This document shows positions 19,056 to 29,379 of a stretch of 64,000 bases of DNA, piece after piece. Under the pieces are notes generated by a model, which did no database searches, was not told where the DNA came from, and saw only the letters and a program-made list of their open reading frames with translations. The DNA comes from Opitutus sp. GAS368. GTDB lineage: Bacteria; Verrucomicrobiota; Verrucomicrobiia; Opitutales; UBA953. Each line of letters begins with the position of its first letter. The stretch's first letter is position 1. The position numbers were made by a program, and so were the translations under genes. The DNA lies in NCBI GenBank assembly GCA_945866215.1, contig CAMBGQ010000002.1, forward strand, positions 28,413 to 92,412. Direction: 5' to 3'.

Positions 19056-20054
19056 ATGCGTCCGCTTTTCCTACTCCTCGCTGCTGCGGCGGTCTCTGCC
19101 GCGGATACTTCCAAGTTGCGCATCGGTGAGCTGGCCAAATTCGGCGCGACGGTCGAGATCGCGAAGGGCGCCGCTCTGGCGGCCGAAGTCTATGCCCGCC
19201 CGCATACGAAGGAGTTGCCGAATCCAGTTTATCGGCTGAGCGACATCGCCTTCCTCGGCGCCGCTCGCAAAGAGAAGCTCGATGTTTATTTCCCAGCTGG
19301 CGCTAAGCGCGCGGATCGACCGGCCGTAGTCTTCATTCATGGCGGTGGCTTCACCGGCGGCGACAAGGCGGAGTATCGTTCCGCCAGCGTCAGCGCCGAC
19401 CTCTGCCGCGCGGGCTACGTCGTCGTGAGCTGCAATTACAAGCTCGGCCCGATGACCCAGGCTGGCGTCTGGCCGCAGAACATCGCTGATTGCCGTAATG
19501 CCGTCCGTTGGGTGCGCGCGCATGCGAAGGAACTCGGCGTCAACCCGGACAAGATCGCCGTCGCCGGCGGTTCGGCGGGCGGCTACCTCGCTCTGATGGT
19601 TGGGCTTTCGGACGACAAGACCGGACCCGGCGGCGATCCCGCTGCGAAGCAATCGGCGAAGGTCTCCGCGGTCATCGATATGTATGGCATCGTGAATTTC
19701 GCTAAGCGCGGTAAAGGGGAGGTCCCAGGGACTTCGCCGGCGGAGCAGGCCGCTTACTTCCCTGAGTCCCAGTGCGACGCGCAGGATCCCGCCGTACTTA
19801 TCCTGCACGGCACGGCTGACAGCACCGTCGATATTGCGCAGTCGGATGACATGGCAAAAGCGCTACGCTCGGCGAAGACACCCCATGAGTATATCGTCGT
19901 CGAAGGGGCGCCGCATACGTTCGATCTGCACCCCAAGGGCAAGAGCTGGAAGCGCACCGGCGTCGTCGAGGGAGCCGAAGTCAGCAGCACGTCGGACCAG
20001 CCCGACCTGGTCGCAGTCACCTTGGCGTTCCTCGCTCGGACGATCGGGAAATAA
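19056..20054 (+). CDS. Secreted alpha/beta hydrolase (esterase/lipase-like)
   Basis: VVFIHGGGFTGGDK, VAGGSAGGYLALMVGLS, LILHGTADSTVD, GAPHTFD. Confidence 0.9.
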   Translation: MRPLFLLLAAAAVSAADTSKLRIGELAKFGATVEIAKGAALAAEVYARPHTKELPNPVYRLSDIAFLGAARKEKLDVYFPAGAKRADRPAVVFIHGGGFTGGDKAEYRSASVSADLCRAGYVVVSCNYKLGPMTQAGVWPQNIADCRNAVRWVRAHAKELGVNPDKIAVAGGSAGGYLALMVGLSDDKTGPGGDPAAKQSAKVSAVIDMYGIVNFAKRGKGEVPGTSPAEQAAYFPESQCDAQDPAVLILHGTADSTVDIAQSDDMAKALRSAKTPHEYIVVEGAPHTFDLHPKGKSWKRTGVVEGAEVSSTSDQPDLVAVTLAFLARTIGK

Positions 20055-20057
20055 CGC

Positions 20058-21230
20058 TTACTCCTTCAGGCGGGCCATCACCGTCGAGCCCTGGAGCTGG
20101 ACGTCGAAACGGCCGGTGTCCTCGAGCATGCGGTAGAACTTCGCGTAGCGGGGGGCGTTGGCCTCGAGGCCGGGATGTTCTTGCAGCAGGAATTTCTTAA
20201 TGACCTCGACCTTCAGCCATTCGCCCGGGGGGGCGAGGCCGGACGCGACGTCGACGAGCGCGTCGATGATATCTTGGCGCTGTTGCAGTTGGGCCCGTCG
20301 TTGATCGGCCTCGGCTTTGCCTTGGGCCTGCTGGGCGGAGGTGAGGTTCGGGCGGTCGCGGTAATCTTGGCCGGAGTTTTCCTGCGACGGGCGGGCTTCG
20401 CGCGGGGCGCGTGGTTCGCGGGTCTGGCGGGGTTCGCGCTGGACGCGTTCCGGACGGGGCTCCCGGGCTTCGCGCCGTGGGCCGGGCTCGCGCTGCGGGC
20501 GCGGAGCGTCCGCGAAACGAAGGTCCGGGAGCATCTTATCAAATTGGTCGAGCAAGGCGCCGATTTCCTTGTCCGTCTTCGGCAGGAGCGCACGCAGGGC
20601 TTGGGCGAGCAAGCCGAGGGCCTTGCGCGGATCGGACTTCGCCGCCTGCTCTCCGTCCAGACGATCGCGTAGTTCGGAAAGGTTCAGGTAGTGGTGCGCT
20701 GTGGAGCGGAGGGCCTTGTGCGTGCGTTCGCCCATCACGATGATGCGGACGCCGAGTCGCTTGGCATCCTCGACCACCGGGGTGAAATCACTGTCGTTCG
20801 TGACGAAGATCAGGGTCGTCGGCGGGTTGGTCCCGGCCATCAGCTTTACGGCGTCGATGGTCAGGCGCATGTCGGCGGCGTTCTTGCCGGGCGTGTAGCT
20901 GCGTTGGTCGACGAGTTCGAGCTCGGGCCAGTCCTGGGCGGCGGCGCGCCAGCCGCTGAGACGGCCTTGGAAATCGCCATAGGCGCGGGCCGCGGCGATT
21001 GCCGTCTCGCCGATGAAGCGGCGCAGGGTGGGTAGGTGCTGGTGCGAGACGTTATCCGCGTCGATCAGCACGCCGATGCGCTGATTGGCCTGGGCCTTGG
21101 CGGCCTCGGGCGTGGAGGTGGAGGCGGCGTCGGCTTGGCGACGGGCTGGCTTCACGCTGCGGCGCGAGGAAGGCTTGGTGGAGCGACCGCGCGCGGGAGC
21201 GGCGGCTTTCTTGGGCTTGGGTCGGGGCAC
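20058..21230 (-). CDS. LabA-like NYN domain protein, likely C-terminal OST-HTH/LOTUS-like segment
   Basis: RIGVLIDADNVSHQHLP, NAADMRLTIDAVKLM, FVTNDSDFTPVVEDAKRLGVRIIVMGE; GTG start at 21230 chosen over longer ORF. Confidence 0.85.
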   Translation of the reverse strand: MPRPKPKKAAAPARGRSTKPSSRRSVKPARRQADAASTSTPEAAKAQANQRIGVLIDADNVSHQHLPTLRRFIGETAIAAARAYGDFQGRLSGWRAAAQDWPELELVDQRSYTPGKNAADMRLTIDAVKLMAGTNPPTTLIFVTNDSDFTPVVEDAKRLGVRIIVMGERTHKALRSTAHHYLNLSELRDRLDGEQAAKSDPRKALGLLAQALRALLPKTDKEIGALLDQFDKMLPDLRFADAPRPQREPGPRREAREPRPERVQREPRQTREPRAPREARPSQENSGQDYRDRPNLTSAQQAQGKAEADQRRAQLQQRQDIIDALVDVASGLAPPGEWLKVEVIKKFLLQEHPGLEANAPRYAKFYRMLEDTGRFDVQLQGSTVMARLKE

Positions 21231-21373
21231 GGCGGAAAAGGACCCTATCCGTGCGGCGAAAGGACCGACTCTACAATGCGAAACACCGGCCTCCTTGGTG
21301 GAGGCTAGCCGCCAGGTGCGCGGCATCCCTGCGTCGTCCACTCATTGGAACTTTTGGGGAATTCCTTTGTTAA

Positions 21374-22534
21374 ATGAAGATGGATTGCCTCTTTCGCTCC
21401 TTTGGCCTTTTGGCCGCCGTCTGCTGGGGAGTCGTCGGCGGAGCCGCGGTTGAGCCGATGTGGATGGTCAAATCCGGGGCGTGGGGCGAGCTAGAGGTCC
21501 GGACGGTCTACCTGGAACCTCCGGAAAATCTTTTGGCGCTGGTGGCGAAACCCAGCACCGTGACCCGCTGGACTTTTGAGCAGAACACGCAGGGCGGCGT
21601 CCGCGTGATCCTGGCTAAGGCCGGCGTGCCCTTAGCAGTCATCGAACGTCTGCTCAGCCCGGTTCGGCTCGTGGAGAGCGGCAACAGTATCATCTTGCTA
21701 CCCGAGCGGGAAGACCTCGTCGCCCTTAGCTTGGAGGTACGCAGCGCCCTTTACCTGGAACTCGCCAAGTCGTCGGCGAACGAATACCAGCGCGACCCGG
21801 TCTTCATCCTCGGTGGCGATGTCGACGACTGGCTGGAAGAGGTCCCGCTCACTTCCGGGCAGCGTGCCTTGTTCCGGCAGCTGCTTTGGCGACGTGGTAA
21901 CGCCCTTGTCTTCAGTGATGTGCAGGCCTTGCTCGCCTTGGCCAAGGGGCCTGAGGAGGTGAGCGCCGTGTTCCGGAGTATCACCCGGGTGCGTAGTCTG
22001 GTCATCGGCCTCCGTCTACCGCTGACTGTGAATCGTGATGCTTTCATCGATTACTGGACGGCTGATCAGGTCGGGATGCCGCGTCTGGCGTTCATCCGCG
22101 CGGTGACCCAACGCCGAGCCAAGCAGGTCATCGACGTCACCCACTTTCTTCCTTCGGCGTTCCGACTCCGGATCTACAGTTTCCCGGAGCCTGAACTTGG
22201 TCTCAAGGACCGCTTTCCCGACTGCCATTGGACCTCCCTCAATTTCTTCAATCCAGAGCCCAAGGACATCTACCTCGATACCCGCCAGGCCGCCGAGCAT
22301 CTCCTGAAGGACTACGTCGCGGTCGATGCGCCCTACCGATATGGAGACGTGCTCTGCTTCCTGGATGATGGCGAAGGCCTGCACACCTGCGTCCATATCG
22401 TGGACGACATCGTGCTGACCAAGAACGGAGACAGTATCCTGGCGCCATGGACCCTGATGAGGCTCCGAGATGTCGACGAAATCTATCGTCGCACTCCGAA
22501 TACTCGTATTCAGGCCTATCGGCTCAAGAAGTAG
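21374..22534 (+). CDS. Secreted hypothetical protein, possible divergent NlpC/P60- or papain-like C-terminal domain
   Basis: Signal peptide; C-terminus DCHWTSLNFFNP ... YGDVLCFLDDGEGLHTCVHIVDDIVLTKNGDSILAPW. Confidence 0.7.
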   Translation: MKMDCLFRSFGLLAAVCWGVVGGAAVEPMWMVKSGAWGELEVRTVYLEPPENLLALVAKPSTVTRWTFEQNTQGGVRVILAKAGVPLAVIERLLSPVRLVESGNSIILLPEREDLVALSLEVRSALYLELAKSSANEYQRDPVFILGGDVDDWLEEVPLTSGQRALFRQLLWRRGNALVFSDVQALLALAKGPEEVSAVFRSITRVRSLVIGLRLPLTVNRDAFIDYWTADQVGMPRLAFIRAVTQRRAKQVIDVTHFLPSAFRLRIYSFPEPELGLKDRFPDCHWTSLNFFNPEPKDIYLDTRQAAEHLLKDYVAVDAPYRYGDVLCFLDDGEGLHTCVHIVDDIVLTKNGDSILAPWTLMRLRDVDEIYRRTPNTRIQAYRLKK

Positions 22535-22552
22535 TCCCCCGGTTCGCGTTGC

Positions 22553-22624
22553 TGTCCCCGGCGGGAATCGAACCCACATCCTCGGTTTAGGAAACCAATG
22601 TTCTATCCATTGAACTACGGGAAC
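22553..22624 (-). tRNA. tRNA-Arg (CCT)
   Basis: Cloverleaf on minus strand GTTCCCG...CGGGGAC-A; anticodon loop TTCCTAA. Confidence 0.93.
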
Positions 22625-22716
22625 GCATGGGTAAGTTAGCCCGGCGAGGGGTGGTCGGGCAAGCCTGCAACGGCGGGGGGGCTTGACTCCGGCGGGTTTG
22701 AACCAATTTCTCTCCT

Positions 22717-23760
22717 ATGTCCGTTTTCCTGCCTGTCCTCGCTGAAGCCGCCTTGGTGATCCCCGGCTGGGCCTGGGTCGCCTTCTTGGGCTTCGTCGTC
22801 TTTATGTTGGCCCTTGATTTGGGCGTGTTCAACAAGACGGACCACATGCCCTCCTTCAAGGAAGCGGTGGCCTGGTGTGTCGTCTGGGTCTCACTGGCGG
22901 TCGGCTTTGGTTTCCTGCTGTCTGCTTGGCGGGGACCGGAGGACGCCCAGTTGTTCGCCGCCGGCTATGTCCTCGAACTCGCCCTCTCGGTCGATAATCT
23001 CTTCATCTTCATCCTGGTCTTCGCCCACTTCAAGATCCCGGATCACCTGCAGCACCGCGTCCTTTTTTGGGGCATCATCGGGGCAGTCGTCATGCGGGCG
23101 GCCTTCATCATCGTCGGCGTCGCGGCCGTCGAGAGCTTCACTTGGCTACTCCCGGTCTTCGGTGCTTTCCTCGTCTTCACCGGGGTCAAGCTGGCCCTGT
23201 CGCGGGACGAGCATGAAGGCAAGGGCATGGACGAGAACCTGTTCGTGCGGCTGGCCCGGAAGTTCTTCCCGCTCACGCCCCGTTTACATGGCAACAAGTT
23301 CTGGGTCACGGAAGAGGGCGTCCGCCGGTTCACCCCGCTCTTCCTCGTGCTGCTCGTTGTCGAGGGCACCGACCTGATTTTCGCGATCGATTCCATCCCC
23401 GCCGTGCTGGGCATCCTGCCTCCCGAGATGTCCATCGAGGATAAGCGCTTCATCGCTTTCACCTCCAATATCTTCGCCATCATGGGGCTGCGCTCGATGT
23501 ATTTCGCCTTGGCGGGCTTCATGCACTTATTCCGTTTCCTCAAGCCGGCCTTGTCCTTCATCCTGGTCTTCATTGGCGTTAAGATGATCCTGCCGTGGGC
23601 TGCCGGTCTAGGTCAGCCCGACGGACAGTTCGCCGGCTGGGCGCAGGCCCTCGTCCACGAAGGCCGGTTGCATGTCCCGACTTCGGTCTCCCTCTCCATC
23701 ATCGGCTTCGTCCTGGCCATCGCCATCGCCCTCTCGGTCGCGTTCCCGAAGAAGAAATAG
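22717..23760 (+). CDS. TerC/Alx family integral membrane protein
   Basis: LELALSVDNLFIFILVF, GTDLIFAIDSIPAVLGI, FTSNIFAIMGLRSMYF. Confidence 0.95.
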   Translation: MSVFLPVLAEAALVIPGWAWVAFLGFVVFMLALDLGVFNKTDHMPSFKEAVAWCVVWVSLAVGFGFLLSAWRGPEDAQLFAAGYVLELALSVDNLFIFILVFAHFKIPDHLQHRVLFWGIIGAVVMRAAFIIVGVAAVESFTWLLPVFGAFLVFTGVKLALSRDEHEGKGMDENLFVRLARKFFPLTPRLHGNKFWVTEEGVRRFTPLFLVLLVVEGTDLIFAIDSIPAVLGILPPEMSIEDKRFIAFTSNIFAIMGLRSMYFALAGFMHLFRFLKPALSFILVFIGVKMILPWAAGLGQPDGQFAGWAQALVHEGRLHVPTSVSLSIIGFVLAIAIALSVAFPKKK

Positions 23761-23808
23761 GAAAGATTTGGTGTTTCCACCCGCGCGGCTCGCCGCCACG
23801 CTGGAGGC

Positions 23809-25614
23809 GTGTTCCGAGGCCGCTATAAGCTTTACCTGCCCTACCTGAAGGGTAGCCGTACGCTCCTCTTCTTGTCGTTGCTTGCGGCTATCGTCTTCGC
23901 CGCGGCCAACGCCTTCGGGCTGCCGTTCTTGGTCGGCAAGGTGTTGCCGGCGGTTTTCGGTGATGCCGCGGCACGCGCCGCCCCTCTCTTGTCCTGGCCC
24001 AAGTGGCTCGGCGGCCAGCCGGCGTTCACTCTGCCGGAGGGCTACGAGATGGTCTTCGCCGTCGCGTTCCTGCCCGCAGTCATGCTGGTCCGCGGCCTCG
24101 GCGAATTCTTTTCGACCTACCTACTCAATCTCGCCGGCCTGCGCGTCATCGAGGCGGTGCGTCGCGATGTGTTCGCGAAGCTGCAGCAACTTCATCTCGG
24201 CTTCTTTGGAAAGCTCTCCATTGGCGACTTGCTTTCTCGCCTGATTGCCGACGCCAATTCGGTTCGGCTGGTGCTGGTCGACGTCTCGAACGACCTCATT
24301 GTCCAGCCGCTGTCGATGGTCTTCGCGCTGGCTTACGTGGTGTTCATCTGTTTCTCCCACGAGAGTGGCTATTGGTTCCTGGCTTGCCTCTTGGTCGTCC
24401 CCGCCGCGGTCCTGCTCGTGCGCGGCGTCGCGGTGCGTATTCAGACCCGGATGCGTCAGGGCATGGAGTCGGCCTCCGATTTAAACAGCATTGCGGTCGA
24501 GAATCTCCAGTCCGCCCGCGAGGTCCGTGCCTACGGCCTCCAGGAACGCGAAGCCCAGCGCTTCAACCAAGCCAGCCAAGAAGGCCTGCGCATTCAGGGT
24601 AAGCTGGTGCGCTACGAGAAAGCCCTCTCGCCCTTGGTCGAGATTACCGCCGCCGTGGGGATTTCTGCGGCCATCGCTGTCGGCGCGATGAACGGCTTCA
24701 CGATGAGCGAACTGATCTCGCTCATCATCGCCTTCTATTTCGCCTACGGACCGATCAAGCGGCTGGGCAATGTGAGCAGCCGGCTGAGTATGGCCGCTCC
24801 CGGGCTTGTTCGCCTGGAGGAAATTATCCTCGCCAAAATCGAGGTGGATGACGCGCCCGACGCCCGTCCGCTCGGGCGGGTCCACGGCGATCTCGAGATG
24901 CGCGGCGTCTCCTTCAGCTATGGCGCCGACCCAGTGCTGGCGGACGTCACGTTGAAGATACCCGCTGGCCAGTCCGTCGCGCTCGTCGGCCCAAGCGGTG
25001 CCGGGAAGAGCACCTTCGTGAACCTGGTCCCCCGCTTCTTCGACCCGCAGCAGGGCGCGATTCTTATCGACGGACACGATCTCCGTCAGGTGCGGCAGGC
25101 CGACCTGCGCGCCAACATCGCGTTGGTCTCGCAGGAGCCAGTCCTTTTCAACGAATCGATTCTCGAGAACATCCGTCTCGGCCGGCCCGCCGCCACCGAT
25201 GCGGAAGTCCGCGACGCCGCCCGTCTGGCCGGCGCGCTCGAGTTCATCGAGGCCCAGCCCGAAGGCTTCCTAACCAAGGTCGGCGAGCGGGGCGGGCGTC
25301 TTTCCGGCGGCCAGCGCCAGCGCGTTTCCATCGCCCGCGCCTTCCTCAAGGATGCAACCATCCTCATTCTTGATGAAGCCACGTCCGCGCTCGACACGGA
25401 TACCGAGCGCAGTATCCAGCAGTCTCTCGCGCTCCTGATGAAGGGCCGCACGACGCTCATCGTGGCACACCGATTTAGCACCATCCGCGACGTGGACCGC
25501 GTGCTGGTCTTCGAAGGTGGCCGCATCGTGGCGGACGGCCCGCGCGAAGCCGTCTACGCCTCTTCCGACCTCTTCCGTCGCCTCTGGGATAACCAGGCTA
25601 AGAACCTCGTCTGA
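23809..25614 (+). CDS. ABC exporter, fused TM and ATPase domains (MsbA-like)
   Basis: Walker A GPSGAGKST, signature LSGGQRQRVSIARAFL, Walker B ILILDEATSALD. Confidence 0.93.
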   Translation: MFRGRYKLYLPYLKGSRTLLFLSLLAAIVFAAANAFGLPFLVGKVLPAVFGDAAARAAPLLSWPKWLGGQPAFTLPEGYEMVFAVAFLPAVMLVRGLGEFFSTYLLNLAGLRVIEAVRRDVFAKLQQLHLGFFGKLSIGDLLSRLIADANSVRLVLVDVSNDLIVQPLSMVFALAYVVFICFSHESGYWFLACLLVVPAAVLLVRGVAVRIQTRMRQGMESASDLNSIAVENLQSAREVRAYGLQEREAQRFNQASQEGLRIQGKLVRYEKALSPLVEITAAVGISAAIAVGAMNGFTMSELISLIIAFYFAYGPIKRLGNVSSRLSMAAPGLVRLEEIILAKIEVDDAPDARPLGRVHGDLEMRGVSFSYGADPVLADVTLKIPAGQSVALVGPSGAGKSTFVNLVPRFFDPQQGAILIDGHDLRQVRQADLRANIALVSQEPVLFNESILENIRLGRPAATDAEVRDAARLAGALEFIEAQPEGFLTKVGERGGRLSGGQRQRVSIARAFLKDATILILDEATSALDTDTERSIQQSLALLMKGRTTLIVAHRFSTIRDVDRVLVFEGGRIVADGPREAVYASSDLFRRLWDNQAKNLV

Positions 25615-25615
25615 G

Positions 25616-26614
25616 ATGCGCCTGCTGGTCGTCAAGTTCACCGGGCTGCGCGGCGCGTTGGCCGCGACGGCGGGTTTGCGCACGATCCGCGAACGTCATC
25701 CCGGCGCGCAGGTCACCTTCGTCACCACGCCGGGCGCCGAAGTCGCCCTCGAAGGCTGCCCCGCCGTGGTCGAGGCCATCGGCTTCGGCGACGACGGCTC
25801 AACCCTGGCTTTAGTTTCCCGCCTACGCAGGCAGCGCTTCGATTTTGCCCTCGCGCTCGGCGGCCATCCGCTCGCGCACCGCCTCGTGGCCCTGAGCGGC
25901 GCCACGGTCCGGGCCTGCGGCGGCCAGGCGCCTTTCTATCTCCGCCCCCTGATGCACCGGCAGGTCTTCGGTGCCGTCGTCGACCCGCACGAGGCCGCCC
26001 GCGACCATGAGGTCATGGCCCGCGTCCTCGGTTTCCATGCCGAGACGCCGGCGATGTGGTTCGCCCCGTCGCGTATGCAGGAGCATGGCATGATGCTGGA
26101 GGAGGGACGCTTCGCGATTATTCACCCTGGAGCGACCCGCCCCGAACGCATCCTGGAGATCGATAAGTGGGCACAGGTGGCGCGCGACCTCGTCGCCTCC
26201 CGCACGGTCGAGCGCATCGTTGTCTCGGCCGGGCCCGGCGGCGCCGAGCGCATCATGGCGGAGGCGTTGTGCGGGCTGATCGGTCCGGTGGCGATGTCGA
26301 CTGGCGGCCGACTCCGCTTCTCGCAGCTCGCCCGGCTCATCAAGGAGTCACGCCTCTTCCTCGGCGCGGATTCCTCTGTCTTGCAGCTCGCGGCGGCCGT
26401 CGGCACGCCGGTGGTGGGCGTCTTTGGCCCGTCTGACTACGCGCGGGCCCGTCCGTGGGGCACCGTTAGCCGGGTTGTGCGGGTCGATACGGCGATGTTC
26501 GAGGGTGAGCTACGCTCCGACTACTTGGCGCGCATGGACCGGGCCTTGGCTCGGATCACCGCCCAGCAGGTCACGCAGGCGGCGGAGGAGGTCATCCGCA
26601 TCACGACGCCCTGA
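25616..26614 (+). CDS. Glycosyltransferase family 9 (heptosyltransferase-like)
   Basis: MRLLVVKFTGLRGALAATAGLRTIRERHPGAQVTFVT; FLGADSSVLQLAAAVGTPVVGVFGPSD. Confidence 0.88.
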   Translation: MRLLVVKFTGLRGALAATAGLRTIRERHPGAQVTFVTTPGAEVALEGCPAVVEAIGFGDDGSTLALVSRLRRQRFDFALALGGHPLAHRLVALSGATVRACGGQAPFYLRPLMHRQVFGAVVDPHEAARDHEVMARVLGFHAETPAMWFAPSRMQEHGMMLEEGRFAIIHPGATRPERILEIDKWAQVARDLVASRTVERIVVSAGPGGAERIMAEALCGLIGPVAMSTGGRLRFSQLARLIKESRLFLGADSSVLQLAAAVGTPVVGVFGPSDYARARPWGTVSRVVRVDTAMFEGELRSDYLARMDRALARITAQQVTQAAEEVIRITTP

Positions 26615-26657
26615 GGGCGTCGCTTGACCTGTCGGCGACTTCTGCGACCTTACGCCC

Positions 26658-28079
26658 GTGTCCAGTGCCCCCGCCCATTACGACGCCGTCATCATCGGCG
26701 CCGGCATGTCCGGCCTCGCCGCCGCGGTCCGCTTAGGAATGTTCGGCCGTAAGGTCCTCGTGCTCGAGCGGCATAACTCCCCGGGCGGGCTCAATTCCTT
26801 CTACGCCCGCGGCAAAAGGAAGTATGATGTCGGCCTGCATGCCTTGACGAACTGGGTGCCTGAAGGCGTCAAAGGGGCGCCGCTCGTGAAACTGATGCGC
26901 CAACTGCGAATCCGCCGCGAGGAACTTGACCTGTGTCCGCAACTCGGATCCCGCGTTACCATGGCCGGGAAGAATCTGCGGCTGAACAACGACTACGAAT
27001 CCCTGCTGGCCGATGTCGCCCGCGAATTCCCCCAGTCTGTCGACCGCTTCCGCGCGCTGGATGCCTGGATCGCCGGGCTGGATGAAGCCGCCCTCGAGGC
27101 TCATGGCGGATCGGCTCGCGCTTTACTCGATGAGCGCCTCGGCAATCCATTACTCCGCGACATGCTGCTCTTGCCGACCTGCTTCTACGGCAGCGCGCTG
27201 GAGGATGATATCGAAGTCTCGCAGTTTGCCGTGATGTGGCGCTCGCTTTTCCGCGAAGGCTTTGCGCGTCCGTTCATCGGCGTACGACAGGTCATCCGTT
27301 TGCTTACCGACCGTTGCCGCGAGCACGGCGTGGAGCGCCGCATGAAGTGTGGCGTCATGAAAATCGAAGTGCGCGCTGGCCGGGCGGCTGCGCTCATCCT
27401 AGACGATGGGACCGAAGTCACCGCGGGCGCGGTTTATTCTTCGGCCGGGGCGGTCGAGACGATGCGCTTACGTTCGGACACGGCTCCCACGGCCGCGGCC
27501 TCCGAGATCGGCCGGCTCGGCTATGCCGAGACCATTGCGACCTATGACCCGGCGGCTTTCGCCGGCTTCGGCTGGCAGGACACCATCGTCTTCTTCTGCG
27601 ATGATGAGCGTTTCAGTTATCGTGCGCCCAAAGAATTGGTGGACCCGCGTTCGGGCGTAATCTGCATCCCCAATAACTATCAGTATGGCGAGGGTAGGGC
27701 GTTGGACGAAGGCTGGCTGCGGGTCACTTCCTTGGCTAACCACGACGCCTGGTGTGCGTTGCCGGAGGAAGAGTATCTGGCCCGCAAGCAGGAATGGTGC
27801 GGCCGCCTTAATCGCGTCGCCCGCGCCCATCTGCCCGTCGTGGCCGCCGCGGCCCATGATGCCGCACTCACCTCGACCGATGTCTTCACGCCCCGGACTG
27901 TCCGTAAGTTTACCGGCCACCTCAACGGCGCCATCTACGGCTCGACCGTCAAGCGGCGCGACGGCCGGACCGACCTCGAGAACCTCTTCTTGATTGGTAC
28001 AGACCAAGGTTTTCTGGGGGTTACCGGGGCAATGTTGTCTGGCATTTCCATGGCCAATCTGCACGGTCTGAAGGCGTAA
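26658..28079 (+). CDS. FAD-dependent oxidoreductase (phytoene desaturase/CrtI-like)
   Basis: YDAVIIGAGMSGLAAAVRLGMFGRKVLVLERHNSPGGLNS; C-terminal LFLIGTDQGFLGVTGAMLSG. Confidence 0.85.
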   Translation: MSSAPAHYDAVIIGAGMSGLAAAVRLGMFGRKVLVLERHNSPGGLNSFYARGKRKYDVGLHALTNWVPEGVKGAPLVKLMRQLRIRREELDLCPQLGSRVTMAGKNLRLNNDYESLLADVAREFPQSVDRFRALDAWIAGLDEAALEAHGGSARALLDERLGNPLLRDMLLLPTCFYGSALEDDIEVSQFAVMWRSLFREGFARPFIGVRQVIRLLTDRCREHGVERRMKCGVMKIEVRAGRAAALILDDGTEVTAGAVYSSAGAVETMRLRSDTAPTAAASEIGRLGYAETIATYDPAAFAGFGWQDTIVFFCDDERFSYRAPKELVDPRSGVICIPNNYQYGEGRALDEGWLRVTSLANHDAWCALPEEEYLARKQEWCGRLNRVARAHLPVVAAAAHDAALTSTDVFTPRTVRKFTGHLNGAIYGSTVKRRDGRTDLENLFLIGTDQGFLGVTGAMLSGISMANLHGLKA

Positions 28080-28089
28080 CCCCGCCGTC

Positions 28090-29376
28090 ATGAGTACTTC
28101 CGCATTCCCGGCCGAGCAACGCCCTCTCTGGAGGGACCTCCTCCATCCCGCCGTCATCGTCGGCGCCCTCGGTTATTTCGTCGATATCTACGACCTGACC
28201 CTGTTCATGACCGTGCGCGAGCAGAGCCTGCGCGACCTCGGGCTCGGGCATCTCATCAAGGGAGGGCAGTGGTACCACGACCTGATGTCCTGGCAGATGG
28301 CCGGTATGCTTCTTGGTGGTATCTTCTTTGGGATCCTCGGCGACCGCATGGGCCGGCTCACGACGCTCTTCGGTTCGATTCTGCTTTATTCTGTGGCCAA
28401 CATCGCGAACGGCTTCGTGAACAGCTTCGAAGCCTACGCGGCCTGGCGCTTCATCGCCGGCATCGGACTGGCGGGCGAGCTCGGCGGCTGCATCGCGCTC
28501 GTGTCCGAGTCCCTCTCCAAGGAACGCCGCGGCTACGGCACCGCACTCGTCGCGACCGTCGGCGTCTTCGGGGCTGTGGTGGCAGGCCTGATGGCCGAGG
28601 TCGTGACCTGGCGCACCAACTTCTTCATCGGCGGCGGCCTCGGCCTAGCGCTGCTGGCCATGCGCGTGGGCGTACGCGAGTCTGGGATGTTCAACCAAGC
28701 CAAGGCCGAACAGGCGACTGGGGCGGTCTCGCGCGGCAATTTCTTTGCGCTATTCACCAGCCGCGACCGCTTCGCCCGGTATGCGCGCTGTATCCTAATC
28801 GGGTTGCCGACGTGGTTCATGATTGGCATTCTCGTCCAGCGCGCCGGCACGCACTTCGCCCCGGCCATGGGCGTCGACGGGGCGATCCTGTCCAGCCGCG
28901 CGGTGGCGCTTTTCTACCTCGGCCTCACCTTCGGCGACTTCGGCAGCGGCTTCGGCAGCCAGCTGATCAAGTCCCGCCGCAAGACGGTTTTCGCGTTCCT
29001 AGTCTTCAGCGCCGTCTGCGTGGGCGTCTACCTGCTGGGGACGACGGGCTGGACCTCGACCCGTTTCTACGGACTCATCTTCCTGCTTGGCCTCGGTATG
29101 GGGTATTGGGCGATCTTCGTCACGATTGCCGCCGAGCAGTTTGGCACGAACCTGCGCGCCACCGTGGCGACGACCGTGCCTAACTTCGCCCGTGGTTCCC
29201 TCGTGCCGCTCACCTTGGGTTTCACCTGGCTGACCGGTACGAGCGAACAGCCTTGGCTCAGCGCCCCGCAGGCTGCTGGCGTCTTGGCGCTGATCTGCTT
29301 TAGCGCCGCCTTCCTCGCCCTATGGGGCATGGAGGAGACGTACGGCAAAGATCTGGACTATCAGGAGAAGGAGTAA
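28090..29376 (+). CDS. MFS transporter
   Basis: GILGDRMGRLTTLFGSILLYS, GIGLAGELGGCIALVSE, 12 TM pattern. Confidence 0.88.
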   Translation: MSTSAFPAEQRPLWRDLLHPAVIVGALGYFVDIYDLTLFMTVREQSLRDLGLGHLIKGGQWYHDLMSWQMAGMLLGGIFFGILGDRMGRLTTLFGSILLYSVANIANGFVNSFEAYAAWRFIAGIGLAGELGGCIALVSESLSKERRGYGTALVATVGVFGAVVAGLMAEVVTWRTNFFIGGGLGLALLAMRVGVRESGMFNQAKAEQATGAVSRGNFFALFTSRDRFARYARCILIGLPTWFMIGILVQRAGTHFAPAMGVDGAILSSRAVALFYLGLTFGDFGSGFGSQLIKSRRKTVFAFLVFSAVCVGVYLLGTTGWTSTRFYGLIFLLGLGMGYWAIFVTIAAEQFGTNLRATVATTVPNFARGSLVPLTLGFTWLTGTSEQPWLSAPQAAGVLALICFSAAFLALWGMEETYGKDLDYQEKE

Positions 29377-29379
29377 TCC

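Noticed and set aside
22625-22716. yybP-ykoY manganese riboswitch expected before a TerC gene
   Set aside because: Only about 90 nt available and no matching conserved segments seen.
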